From: Carboxylicivirga mesophila
GTDB taxonomy: Bacteria; Bacteroidota; Bacteroidia; Bacteroidales; Marinilabiliaceae
Direction of reading: 5' to 3'
Length of the DNA: 64,000 bases
NCBI RefSeq assembly: GCF_018271975.1
Contig: NZ_JAGUCN010000016.1
Coordinates: forward strand, 1-64,000
Below the pieces are notes generated by a model that was not told the origin of the DNA, did no database searches, and saw only the letters and a list, made by a program, of their open reading frames with translations. The position numbers were made by a program, and so were the translations under genes. This document shows, piece after piece, positions 1 through 8,256 of this stretch; position 1 is the first letter of the stretch, and each line of letters starts with the position of its first letter.

Positions 1-83
1 CCATCAAACAAGGACTGGATAGATTTAAATTAAAATACGAGGGTTATAGACTAGCCATGAGTATATTAAACAATAATAATGGT

Positions 84-830
84 AAAGGGTAGCTTTCGGA
101 TAAGGGCACCCCATCTGCGTTGCTGAGGTCGGGGGGTAGGCTGCTTCCTCCAGTTACTCTTGCAAACCCCACTCGAAACAGGGTTTCGAAATATTGAAAG
201 CCAGTGATAGGAATGAATGTTACAGAATGGCGGCCTTTGAAAAAGGGAAAGCCTGGCGTAACAGATTCATTCCGGTGCGCTGCAATCACCTCTTTCAATA
301 AAGTTTTTGCATCCTTTTTCGAAAAAGGATGTGCCAGCCCGGCATGAGAGCAATTAAGCTTTCTTCTGCTCAAGCCGCAGGGGCTCATACTTTCTTATCT
401 TGATATAAGAAAGTACGCAAAGAACATCAAGACTGCAGCACTCACCTTCCCACTAACATTTCGTTTCAGGGAAGATTTAAAGACTGACAATACGTGCTCC
501 AAATCTTCCTTTCTTCCACTCAATGAGTGGGTCCCATGCTGCGTTGCTGAGGTCGGGGGGTAGGCTGCTTCCTCCAGTTACTCTTGCAAACCCCACTCGA
601 AACAGGGTTTCGATGTAATCGCCCGTCAGGGAGAATGGATGAGAAGGCAAAAGAGCGGCCTTTGAAAAAGGGGAAGCCTGAAGCTGCTTCTCAGCAACGG
701 TGCGAAGCACTCCCCTTGAGCGATACGACTTTTTGGTTTCCGTTTTTTCTAAAAAAATGGAAAGGCCAGCCCGGCATGAGGGCTTCAAGCCTTCAGGTCG
801 TTAGCCCAATGAACCGTTTACAAAACGCAT
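84..830. repeat. Duplicated non-coding repeat cassette
   Basis: No convincing gene is present in the first 940 bases. The stretch holds two copies of a composite repeat. The core is an identical 73-bp direct repeat at 117-189 and 541-613. Each core ends in the small hairpin CTCGAAA-CAGGG-TTTCGA. Further along, each copy has a second module (CGGCCTTTGAAAAAGG, near 231 and 656) and a third (CCAGCCCGGCATGAG, near 334 and 767). Between the modules the copies diverge. Copy 1 also contains a perfect 20-bp palindrome at about 311-330 and a hairpin at 388-415 (TACTTTCTTAT / ATAAGAAAGTA). The reading frames through it look like translations of the repeat rather than proteins. It resembles a dispersed repeat family; the mobile origin is inferred. 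Confidence 0.7.
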
Positions 831-873
831 CCGATTAGCCATAAAGGATTATCTCAAAAAAAATTCAATTTCA

Positions 874-921
874 TTTATGGAATAGTCCAATTGCCTGCAT
901 CCTGATAGCAACAACTGATTA
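874..921 (+). promoter_or_regulatory. Upstream element shared with the next gene
   Basis: About 48 bases ahead of the DUF4139 gene match the region ahead of the SIMPL-domain gene at 2852-2899. Both read TTTATGGAAT, then a few variable bases, CCAAT, GC, GCATCCT, ATAGC, ACAACT and ATT, in the same order and at similar distance from the start codon. The match suggests a common control element or a duplicated promoter region. No regulator can be assigned. Confidence 0.4.
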
Positions 922-942
922 TTCACATAATTTGAAAAGCAC

Positions 943-2826
943 ATGAGATACCTCAACCTCCTGTTAGTATGGCTAACAATGACGAGCCTTTCGGCCAGTA
1001 ATCTTGCAGAAAAAGACATTACTACCAAAGTCAACGAAGTCACCGTGTTCTTGAAAGGAGCCCAGGTGAACCGCTTCAAATCCATTGAACTCAGCAAGGG
1101 CATCCAGATGCTTCGCTTCTCAGGCCTATCGCCCTACATCGATGCCAAAAGCATACAGGTGAAAGCCAATGGCGCGCTGACAGTACTGTCCGTTAATCAT
1201 CAGCAGAACTATCTGAACCAGCTAAAACACTCGGATGAAATTAAACAGCTGCAAACTCAAAAAAAAGAATTGGATGCACAACTACAGTTAATACATGCCT
1301 ACCAGTCAGTGACACTCGAAGAGCTGGAGTTTTTAAAAGCCAACCGTTCGCTGGGCGGAAAAAATGAGCAACTGAGCCTTAGCAACCTGCAGCAAACATC
1401 TACCTATTATGGAAAGCGGCTGAAGGAGCTGAAACTACAAGAGATAGAACACAGCAAACAAATCAATTCATTACAAACGCAACGCACCAAGCTGGAGCAG
1501 CAAATCAGAACCCTCTCGGGCCAGAAAGAGCACCCAAGCGGAGAAGTACTGGTGAAGGTAGATGTTAAAACGCCTTGCAAAGCCCGTTTCGAACTGTCGT
1601 ACCTGGTGAGTAATGCTGGCTGGTTTCCATCCTACGACATCAGGGCCAAAACCATTAGCGAGCCTGTGCAGCTCATCTATAAAGCCAATGTACAACAGGA
1701 TACCAAAGTAGACTGGAATAATGTAAAGCTCACCTTTTCATCCTCCAACCCTAAAGCATCGGGAGTAGCTCCAGAGCTTAAAACCTATTACCTGGATTAC
1801 AACATGCTGCCGCCTAACTACGAAAAGGCAGTGAATGAAGTGAGAGGTCGCGTGTTGGACGATATGAACGAACCCTTGCCAGGCGCTAATGTGGTTGTAA
1901 AAGGCACTTCTATCGGAACAGTTACCAATATGGATGGCTACTACTCTATCACCATCCCAAACAATGCGGCCTATCTGGAGTATTCGTTTGTTGGTTTTGA
2001 GCAAAAAACATTGCCCATCACCGGGGCTAACCTCAATGTTAAGCTGATACCTGATGCCGTGGATCTGGACGAAGTAGTGGTTACAGGCTATGGAGGTGAT
2101 ATCAGCTCGGCTTTACAAGGACGTGCTGCAGGTGTTAGTGTGCGACCTAAAAAAGAGAAAAGTATAAAGATAAGAGGTATGTCGAGCCTGGCCGTACCGA
2201 CGCAACAAGTACGCAACCAAACGACGGTTGATTTTCAGATTAAGCGGGCCTACACCATTCCTACAGATAATAAAAACTATACGGTGGACATGGATGCCTA
2301 CGAGTTGGATGCCAGCTACCAATACTATTGCGTGCCCAAGTTCGATCGCGATGCCTTTCTGATAGCCCGGATAACAGACTGGGAAAAATACAACTTGCTG
2401 GAGGGGGAAGCCAACATCTTTTTTGAAGACACTTACATTGGCAAAACCCTGCTGGATGTGCGCTATGCCAGTGATACACTTAAGCTCTCACTCGGCCGTG
2501 ATAAGCAGGTGCTTGTTTCGCGCGAAACAGTTAAAAATTATACTACCAGACAGTTTATTGGCAATAAAAAGCAGGATAGTAAAGCTTGGGAGACTACCAT
2601 ACGAAATAATAAGAACCAGGCCATTAACCTGATTGTGTTAGACCAAATACCTGTATCGACCCTTGAGGAGATTGAAGTAAAAATAGACGAACTAAGCAAA
2701 GGACTGCTAAACAAGGATACCGGAGAAGTGAGCTGGGAGCTGAGCTTGGCACCAACTGAACAGACCAAACTCCAGCTTAAATACACGGTGAAGTATCCTA
2801 AATATCGTAACTTGGTGATTGAGTAA
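943..2826 (+). CDS. MuiA-type DUF4139 protein with inserted carboxypeptidase-regulatory/SusC-like segment
   Basis: A 627-residue exported protein with a signal peptide at about 1-19. The N-terminal DUF4140-like part (residues 25-95, with VTVFLKGAQVNR) is followed by a helical coiled-coil stretch (about 95-195). The DUF4139 part begins near 205 (ELSYLVSNAGWFPSYDIRA) and ends in the family-typical TKLQLKYTVKYPK. Between about residues 298 and 421 lies an insertion that starts as a carboxypeptidase-regulatory-like fold (VRGRVLDDMNEPLPGANVVV, ending near YSFVGFEQKTL). It continues with DEVVVTGYG, ALQGRAAGVSV and IKIRGMSSL, which are hallmarks of the start of a SusC TonB plug. No beta-barrel follows. 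The family (mucoidy inhibitor A-like) has no settled function. A SIMPL-domain gene follows 97 bases downstream with a similar upstream element. Confidence 0.85.
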   Translation: MRYLNLLLVWLTMTSLSASNLAEKDITTKVNEVTVFLKGAQVNRFKSIELSKGIQMLRFSGLSPYIDAKSIQVKANGALTVLSVNHQQNYLNQLKHSDEIKQLQTQKKELDAQLQLIHAYQSVTLEELEFLKANRSLGGKNEQLSLSNLQQTSTYYGKRLKELKLQEIEHSKQINSLQTQRTKLEQQIRTLSGQKEHPSGEVLVKVDVKTPCKARFELSYLVSNAGWFPSYDIRAKTISEPVQLIYKANVQQDTKVDWNNVKLTFSSSNPKASGVAPELKTYYLDYNMLPPNYEKAVNEVRGRVLDDMNEPLPGANVVVKGTSIGTVTNMDGYYSITIPNNAAYLEYSFVGFEQKTLPITGANLNVKLIPDAVDLDEVVVTGYGGDISSALQGRAAGVSVRPKKEKSIKIRGMSSLAVPTQQVRNQTTVDFQIKRAYTIPTDNKNYTVDMDAYELDASYQYYCVPKFDRDAFLIARITDWEKYNLLEGEANIFFEDTYIGKTLLDVRYASDTLKLSLGRDKQVLVSRETVKNYTTRQFIGNKKQDSKAWETTIRNNKNQAINLIVLDQIPVSTLEEIEVKIDELSKGLLNKDTGEVSWELSLAPTEQTKLQLKYTVKYPKYRNLVIE

Positions 2827-2851
2827 ACTTTTTTCAAAAAAATGAAGGCTG

Positions 2852-2899
2852 TTTATGGAATTAAACCCAATGCGGCATCCTTATAGCGACAACTAATTT
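2852..2899 (+). promoter_or_regulatory. Second copy of the shared upstream element
   Basis: Matches 874-921 over most positions (TTTATGGAAT, CCCAATGC, GCATCCT, ATAGC, ACAACT) and lies just upstream of the SIMPL-domain gene at 2924. The spacing to the start codon is similar in both copies, which favours a regulatory role over chance. Confidence 0.4.
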
Positions 2900-2923
2900 A
2901 TAAAACATTAAAAACAGATACTT

Positions 2924-3643
2924 ATGAAACGTACAACCTACATTAGCCTGATGATTCTTTTTATTGCCAATACCCTTGTAGCTCAAAACAGTAATCGCAT
3001 CAAAGTAGAAGGCCAGGCGCGCATAACTGAGGTACCAGAAGAAATTATTGTATCGGTTGACCTGACGGTGAAGGACAGTCTTTATCAGGCATGCTTCAGT
3101 AAGGCCATGGAAAGCCTGAAAACACTGAAGCGCACCTTTGAAAAGAATGGTATTGATCCAAAACTGATTAAATCCAAAGCTATATCAGTTAACGAGGCCT
3201 ATGAGTGGCAGCAGAATAAGCGCGTCAAGTCGGGCTATGTGGCCAACATATCGCTGGAAGTAAAAAGCACCTTCACCCAAAAATTCTCAGACGCCCTGCT
3301 TAAAAGTCTGAATCGTGAAGATTTAAACATTAACTATCGTCTGGCCTTTGGCTTTAGCGAAACACAAAAAGAGAAGTTAAGAGCAAAAGCCATTGAACTG
3401 GCTGTGGCTGATGCCCGACAAAAAGCAGAGATTATAGCCAATGCCGCAGGCGTGAAGCTAACAGGCATTGCCAATATCAATTATGGCGCCGATACCCCTT
3501 CTTTCCGCCCAATGGAGCTGATGATGGACACAGAATCGACACCTGCCATTACCCGGGCCGACAATTTTTCGGGCGTTGACCTGAACCCCAAAGAACAGGT
3601 AATTATGAAATCCATCTACATGGAGTGGACATTTGCCGAGTAA
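2924..3643 (+). CDS. SIMPL domain-containing (DUF541) periplasmic protein
   Basis: A 239-residue protein with a cleavable signal peptide (residues 1-20, ending LVAQ). The rest is one SIMPL/DUF541 domain (YggE/BP26 family): IKVEGQARITEVPEEIIVSV at the start, a central amphipathic section, and the conserved AIELAVADARQKAEIIANAAGVKLT near residues 155-180. Members are envelope proteins linked to stress tolerance; some form ring-shaped oligomers. No enzymatic activity is known. It follows the DUF4139 gene by 97 bases and is closed by a strong hairpin terminator, so the two could be one transcript or two units sharing the repeated upstream element. Confidence 0.85.
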   Translation: MKRTTYISLMILFIANTLVAQNSNRIKVEGQARITEVPEEIIVSVDLTVKDSLYQACFSKAMESLKTLKRTFEKNGIDPKLIKSKAISVNEAYEWQQNKRVKSGYVANISLEVKSTFTQKFSDALLKSLNREDLNINYRLAFGFSETQKEKLRAKAIELAVADARQKAEIIANAAGVKLTGIANINYGADTPSFRPMELMMDTESTPAITRADNFSGVDLNPKEQVIMKSIYMEWTFAE

Positions 3644-3648
3644 GAAAA

Positions 3649-3678
3649 AAGGCTGTTCGCCAGGTAGCGAACAGCCTT
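3649..3678 (+). terminator. Rho-independent terminator after the SIMPL gene
   Basis: A perfect 12-bp stem AAGGCTGTTCGC / GCGAACAGCCTT with a 6-base loop (CAGGTA) begins six bases after the stop codon and is followed by a T-rich tract (TTCTCTCTTT). It can also serve the minus-strand gene that ends at 3712 in the opposite direction. Confidence 0.85.
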
Positions 3679-3711
3679 TCTCTCTTTCATGAGACGATTT
3701 CCTGATTAGCG

Positions 3712-4020
3712 TTATGCTTCCGTATTCTCACCCTCTGTATCTTTTACTTCTTTTTCGCAACAAGCTTTCTTTTCAGCATCTGTGCATTCTTTAGCAGTGC
3801 TATCTTTTTCGCAGCAAGCTTTTTTCTCAGCATCAGTACACTCTTTTGCTGTACTGTCTTTTTCGCAACAAGCTTTTTCAACTTCAGCCTCAACTGTTGC
3901 CTCAACAGTAGTTTCTACAGCTGCTTTGTCTTTAGCTTCTTCACCTTGTGCATTAGTTTTCATTCCACATGATGAAACCACCATTGCTGCTACTGCCAAT
4001 ACTACTAGAATTCTTTTCAT
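3712..4020 (-). CDS. Small Cys-Cys repeat lipoprotein
   Basis: A 102-residue predicted lipoprotein with an SPII signal peptide and lipobox VSSC at about residues 15-18. After an acidic/alanine-rich spacer comes an 18-residue tandem repeat of the form KACCEKDSTAKECTDAEK. It is present twice in full, with a third partial copy ending CCEKEV. The DNA repeats are in register with a 54-bp period (TTTTTCGC at 3751, 3805 and 3859), so the array is a recent in-frame duplication. Each unit has a vicinal Cys-Cys pair plus one more Cys, among Lys and Glu. That suggests metal or redox chemistry at the membrane surface, but no family is recognised. The 209 bases upstream contain no other gene and no clear terminator. 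Confidence 0.7.
   Translation of the reverse strand: MKRILVVLAVAAMVVSSCGMKTNAQGEEAKDKAAVETTVEATVEAEVEKACCEKDSTAKECTDAEKKACCEKDSTAKECTDAEKKACCEKEVKDTEGENTEA
3751..3880 (-). repeat. In-frame 54-bp tandem repeat within the lipoprotein gene
   Basis: Two full units and one partial unit with a period of exactly 54 bases encode the CCEK-DSTAKECTDAEKKA repeat. Units differ at a few synonymous positions, so the array is young but not identical. Confidence 0.8.
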
Positions 4021-4229
4021 GATTTTGATAGTTTGAGTTAATAAATGTATGTGAATGTAGTTTATATAAAACTCTGATTAAGATAGCTCTACTTAATACG
4101 GTATTATTACTAAAGGGTTACAATTATCTAAAAAAATACTTAATAATAAAAACAAACGCCTATATAAAACTGATAAACTGGCCGAAATTTACATGATATA
4201 GCTTTCAGATCAGCAACTATTCAGCCTTT

Positions 4230-6710
4230 CTAAAAATGCAGCTTCAAATATAACAAAGGCGTAAAAGCAACGGCTTCAGGGTTGATGTACACCGTATTAA
4301 GCTGATCGAATGGAACACGATTAAACTGGTTATATTTGATATTATCAGCATCTGTGAGATTTAATACTGACAGGCCTATTTCGCCATCAAATTTAGTTGA
4401 TGCGAGCCTGTACACCAGCGATGCATCCAGTCGGTTGTAATCAGCCTCTGTGTAGCTTTGATCGACATAGCTATTATACAGAGGAAAGCCGGAACCATAT
4501 ACATAGCTGGCTGATAGATGGAAGCGCCCGAGGTTAAGCAAGCCGGCCAGTTTTACTTCATGCTGCTGATCCTGAAATGCCCTGCGATACTCGTCTTTTT
4601 GGTAAAATGGGAAATGGTCTTCTGTTTTACTCAATGAATAGGAGGCCCAAACCGAATGCCCTTTAAAGTCTTTTTTGGCGTAAAAATCAATCCCATAAGA
4701 GCGGCTGTCGCCAACAAAAATATAGCTCTCTTGCCGATAACGGATAAAGCGGGTTAAGCCATCATTGGTTTTGTAATAGGTATCAATGCTGAACAGAAAA
4801 TTTTCAGGTGTGTAAGCCCCTCCCAATACATAGTGCGTTGAACTGATTACGGGTACTTCATCGTTATCGGCAATAGACCAGGAGTAGCGATAGTTACCAC
4901 TTGCATCTTCCACCGAGCTTTTAACTAAAAACTGGTGATAGCGCCCCCACGAGGCATTCAGCTTAATATTTCCCGATGCTCTGAATGACAGACTCAGGCG
5001 CGGATCGAAATATACCTTATTAAGAAAAAAAGAATGATTCATGCGCAGCCCTGCAGTCATATATAAGCGGGAGGCCAGTTTCAGCTCATCCTGGGCGTAT
5101 ACACTTAGCCGGTTGGCCCGTTCGGTGAGGTCGATGTAGCGGGTATCAAACGTATCTTCATATAGCACCAAATCGTTATGCACGAAATCAAGACCTATAG
5201 TCAGGCTATTTCGCTCTCCTATCTGAAACTTATTTTCCCACTGCGCAGACAGTTCACCCACATCATTTTGAGCCTGTTCATCAGATCTCACCACTTTATA
5301 GGTATTACGGCGATTACTCACCTCGCGCAGCTGTGAATAGTGGGAATATAGGGCCGAATAACTCACTTTTAAATTAGATGAAAGACCATTCGCAAGTGTT
5401 TTACCATAAAAAAGTGTCGCACCCAACTGATGATTATCCTCTCGGGTTTGTTGCTCCCAGCTACCTCTATCCCGCTCTTGTGAGGCATTAACCAAAAAGT
5501 CATCATCAGCATAGAGCATACTCATGTATAACAGGTCGCCATTATCTCCCTGCAAAGAGTATTTGATGTTAAAATCCCGAAACTCATAATCAGGAATTGC
5601 CTCAACCGGGCTGTTCGAATTGTTGTTGCTATTATAACTGACATCATCCTTATCAAACATGTTGTAGTAGGTTTGTCTGAAAGCCAGCATCAGAGATGAT
5701 TTCCTGAACAACGGCACTTCAACCATTCCATTGAGCGTCTGGTTATTGATGAATAAATTAACACCGGGCTTATTTAAATTACCATTCTTACCTGCAATAT
5801 TAACAATGCCCCCAACCACATCATCATTGGACGCTCCATAACCACCTTTCTGAATCTCTATGCTTTTGGCAACATAAGGGTTTACGGCACTGATATTGTC
5901 ATTAAAATTCTTAAGCCCCCAAATGGTGAAACCATCAAACTTAACACGGCTGGTACCTTCGGGGCTGCCCCAAATGATTAGATCGTTGGGTTGCTCGCCA
6001 GCTGCCAGAATCCCCGGTTGCAAACGTAAGAGGTTAAAAACCGAGTTATCACCGTTTCCGGGCAGGTAATTCGCAATGTGATGGTTTAGGCTGGTAAGGC
6101 CGGATGCTTCACCAATCTGTGTTGATTTCTCCACAATGTTATTGGTAATCACCACCTCTTTAATACCAAAAACCGATGGTTGCAATACAATGGTATGCTG
6201 GGCGCCGGCTACCAAAACTGTATCAAGCATATAACACCCGAGGTGCGAAGCCGTTACTTCATATACACTATCCTCCTGAAAGTTGAAACTAAACATGCCT
6301 TTGATGTCAGTCACTGTCTGCTGATCATTGGCCCTGATATGCGAAAAGGGCAATGGCTCGCCCGTTTTTGCTTCAATAATTTTTCCTACCAGCGTATAGC
6401 TTTTCAATGGTTTGGTTGGCTTTACCGGGTAGATGATATACACCTCCCTGCTTTTTTGATAATCCAATGGCAGCCCTTTTAAAATAACTGAGAGCGCTTC
6501 GTCAATACTGTTAAAGCTTTGCTTAATGGTTATTTTATAGTGTGAAAGTTGCTCATCATTAAAGGAAAACTGCAGCTGGTAGGCCTCCCGCCATTCGATG
6601 AGTAGTTCATTCAGGGGCCTGGAATGGCAATCCACCTCAATAGTTTGTGAAAAAACTCCTGAGGTGGATAACATCCAAGTAGATATAAAAAAAACAATAA
6701 TTCGTTTCAC
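4230..6710 (-). CDS. TonB-dependent receptor with STN signalling domain
   Basis: An 826-residue outer-membrane receptor. In order: signal peptide (1-21), STN domain (about 24-95, beginning IEVDCHSRPLNELL), carboxypeptidase-regulatory-like domain (about 103-180, GEPLPFSHIRA and TDIKGMFSF), plug domain (about 195-310, DGFTIWGLKNFNDNIS and IEIQKGGYGASNDDVVGG), and a 22-strand-type barrel ending in the terminal Phe of YLKLHF. The STN domain contacts a FecR-type anti-sigma factor in family members. The matching fecR- and fecI-like genes lie immediately upstream on the same strand (49 bases and then an overlap), so this is a complete cell-surface signalling operon. The ligand cannot be read from sequence; the lack of a SusD partner argues against a glycan-uptake pair and favours a siderophore or similar small ligand. 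Confidence 0.92.
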   Translation of the reverse strand: MKRIIVFFISTWMLSTSGVFSQTIEVDCHSRPLNELLIEWREAYQLQFSFNDEQLSHYKITIKQSFNSIDEALSVILKGLPLDYQKSREVYIIYPVKPTKPLKSYTLVGKIIEAKTGEPLPFSHIRANDQQTVTDIKGMFSFNFQEDSVYEVTASHLGCYMLDTVLVAGAQHTIVLQPSVFGIKEVVITNNIVEKSTQIGEASGLTSLNHHIANYLPGNGDNSVFNLLRLQPGILAAGEQPNDLIIWGSPEGTSRVKFDGFTIWGLKNFNDNISAVNPYVAKSIEIQKGGYGASNDDVVGGIVNIAGKNGNLNKPGVNLFINNQTLNGMVEVPLFRKSSLMLAFRQTYYNMFDKDDVSYNSNNNSNSPVEAIPDYEFRDFNIKYSLQGDNGDLLYMSMLYADDDFLVNASQERDRGSWEQQTREDNHQLGATLFYGKTLANGLSSNLKVSYSALYSHYSQLREVSNRRNTYKVVRSDEQAQNDVGELSAQWENKFQIGERNSLTIGLDFVHNDLVLYEDTFDTRYIDLTERANRLSVYAQDELKLASRLYMTAGLRMNHSFFLNKVYFDPRLSLSFRASGNIKLNASWGRYHQFLVKSSVEDASGNYRYSWSIADNDEVPVISSTHYVLGGAYTPENFLFSIDTYYKTNDGLTRFIRYRQESYIFVGDSRSYGIDFYAKKDFKGHSVWASYSLSKTEDHFPFYQKDEYRRAFQDQQHEVKLAGLLNLGRFHLSASYVYGSGFPLYNSYVDQSYTEADYNRLDASLVYRLASTKFDGEIGLSVLNLTDADNIKYNQFNRVPFDQLNTVYINPEAVAFTPLLYLKLHF

Positions 6711-6759
6711 GTAATCAACTTATCTCCAATGACGGCAAATGCCTTTATCAGTATACTAT

Positions 6760-7644
6760 CTATTGACTTACCTTATAGCCATAACTTGTTTTTTCAAGCT
6801 TCAGTCCCATCGACAAGCATATCATGTTCATCACTTCATCGGCCGAGCGACCGCGTGAAAAGTTACCGCTATACAAGTCATTCAGTTGGCCCACTGTTTG
6901 GATGCGTACCCCATACTGGCGCTCCACTTCTTCAAAAACAATTTGAACAGGCGTTCCGGTAAAGAAGAACATATCGTTCATCCAGGATATGTTTGTTTCA
7001 GCATCCTCCTCCACTGCACTCACCACGCTACCGTTTGACTGGATATACGCCTGCATATTAGGGGTAATATCGGTTGATTGGCCACTAAGCACACTCACTA
7101 CTCTCACTTTGCCGGTATAGCAGGTGACTTTATACTCATTTTTGCGGGCATAAATATTAAAGCTGGTGCCCAATACAATGGTTCGCCCCAATGACGAAAC
7201 CACTTCAAATGATTGACCTTTTTGAACCTTAAAGAAGCCTTCGCCTTCAAACTGTACTTCGCGATTGAAACGCCACCACAATGGCTGATACTTGACAACT
7301 GAACCTGCATTGAGTTCAATGCTGGAACCATCTGGTAAAAGGGCGGTCAGGTGCTGACCCATGGGCGCACTCACTGTTTTTGTATACAAACGGAAGAATG
7401 CAGTTGTTGCTAATAACACCACCAGTAAAGCTGCCGCTGTCATCAGCACAGGACGTAATGTTCTGACCTTTGCAGGCATGGCTACAGGCTGCACTCTTTC
7501 GCTTGGCGATGCTTCCATAGCTGCCTCCAGCTTTTGCCACACATCGTGCTTTGAACGCGAATAGGATGGTTCAAGCTCTGGCAACGACCTTAAAAAGTCT
7601 TCATCGTTGCGCAATTGGTCGTTATGTAACTGTTCGTTCTTCAT
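6760..7644 (-). CDS. FecR-family anti-sigma factor
   Basis: A 294-residue single-pass inner-membrane protein. The cytoplasmic N-terminus (1-70) would bind the sigma factor. One transmembrane helix lies at about 88-108 (LMTAAALLVVLLATTAFF). The periplasmic FecR domain follows (about 115-215, LPDGSSIELNAGSVVKY, FEGEGFFKV, VLGTSFNIYA). The C-terminal DUF4974-like region (about 228-294) has the usual ending in which GLKLEKTSYGYKV mimics an STN fold. Its start overlaps the stop of the sigma gene by four bases (ATGA), so the two are translationally coupled. It should relay ligand occupancy of the downstream TonB receptor to the sigma factor. Confidence 0.92.
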   Translation of the reverse strand: MKNEQLHNDQLRNDEDFLRSLPELEPSYSRSKHDVWQKLEAAMEASPSERVQPVAMPAKVRTLRPVLMTAAALLVVLLATTAFFRLYTKTVSAPMGQHLTALLPDGSSIELNAGSVVKYQPLWWRFNREVQFEGEGFFKVQKGQSFEVVSSLGRTIVLGTSFNIYARKNEYKVTCYTGKVRVVSVLSGQSTDITPNMQAYIQSNGSVVSAVEEDAETNISWMNDMFFFTGTPVQIVFEEVERQYGVRIQTVGQLNDLYSGNFSRGRSADEVMNMICLSMGLKLEKTSYGYKVSQ

Positions 7645-8129
7645 TGTACTGCCAGTGCTTCTCTTAGAAATTGTAATGCGTGCTTCATCCGCTTTTCTAC
7701 GGCCTTGATACTTAGTTCGAGCCGTTGGGCTATTTCATGGTACTTTAGTTCGTCGTTGCGGCTCATCAGAAATACCTCTCTTTGTTTTTCAGGCATCCGT
7801 CTAAGCGCCTTTTCATAGTTTGTTTTTAATTCTTCATAACTGACGGCCTCTTCGGGTGTTTGACTGCTGCTGTCGTTGGGTGGCCTGGCCCTGAATGATT
7901 GCTCTGTTTGGCTATGTCTGTACTTACTAACCAAAGCATCTTTTGCCATTTTGTAGAGCAATCCAACCAATTCCTCGGGTCGTTTATCCAATTGTTTCTC
8001 CCACAATTTAAGGAATACATCCTGAACAATATCTGTTGCCAGTTCAGCATCACCACAGCGGTAATATATGAAATTACGCAAGTGATCAAATTGCTCATCA
8101 AACAATCGTTTAAAATCTTCCCGTTTCAA
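7641..8129 (-). CDS. ECF RNA polymerase sigma factor (FecI-like)
   Basis: A 162-residue sigma-70 family factor of the extracytoplasmic-function group. Region 2 covers about residues 8-70 (FRNFIYYRCGDAELATDIVQ-type helix, DVFLKLWEK). Region 4 covers about 105-160, with MPEKQREVFLMSRNDELKYHEIA and a helix-turn-helix ending KRMKHALQFLREAL. First gene of a three-gene unit sigma-fecR-TonB receptor. It should direct polymerase to the receptor promoter and perhaps other targets. Confidence 0.93.
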   Translation of the reverse strand: MKREDFKRLFDEQFDHLRNFIYYRCGDAELATDIVQDVFLKLWEKQLDKRPEELVGLLYKMAKDALVSKYRHSQTEQSFRARPPNDSSSQTPEEAVSYEELKTNYEKALRRMPEKQREVFLMSRNDELKYHEIAQRLELSIKAVEKRMKHALQFLREALAVQ

Positions 8130-8205
8130 AATAGTGATAATTGATGGTCTTTAGCTTAGCTAATTTACTACGAAAATATTGAATGTCATCATTGTGTTGA
8201 AAAAG

Positions 8206-8231
8206 CCGAAGAAGCACGTTTACTTCTTCGG
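8206..8231 (-). terminator. Terminator of the 8257-9201 lipoprotein gene
   Basis: Stem CCGAAGAAG / CTTCTTCGG with an eight-base loop. Read on the minus strand it is followed by GCTTTTTC. It lies between the lipoprotein gene and the sigma-factor gene, both minus-strand, so they are separate transcription units. Confidence 0.75.
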
Positions 8232-8256
8232 TCTTTATACGGAATCGGGAAATTGA

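Noticed and set aside
301-330. 20-bp palindrome as a terminator or attachment site
   Set aside because: No gene ends there and no recombinase is near; it belongs to the repeat cassette.
44-838. Long open frames on both strands through the first 800 bases
   Set aside because: They run across a duplicated repeat, and the two copies have matching frames only where the DNA core is identical. No recognised domain, no signal, no codon-pattern support.
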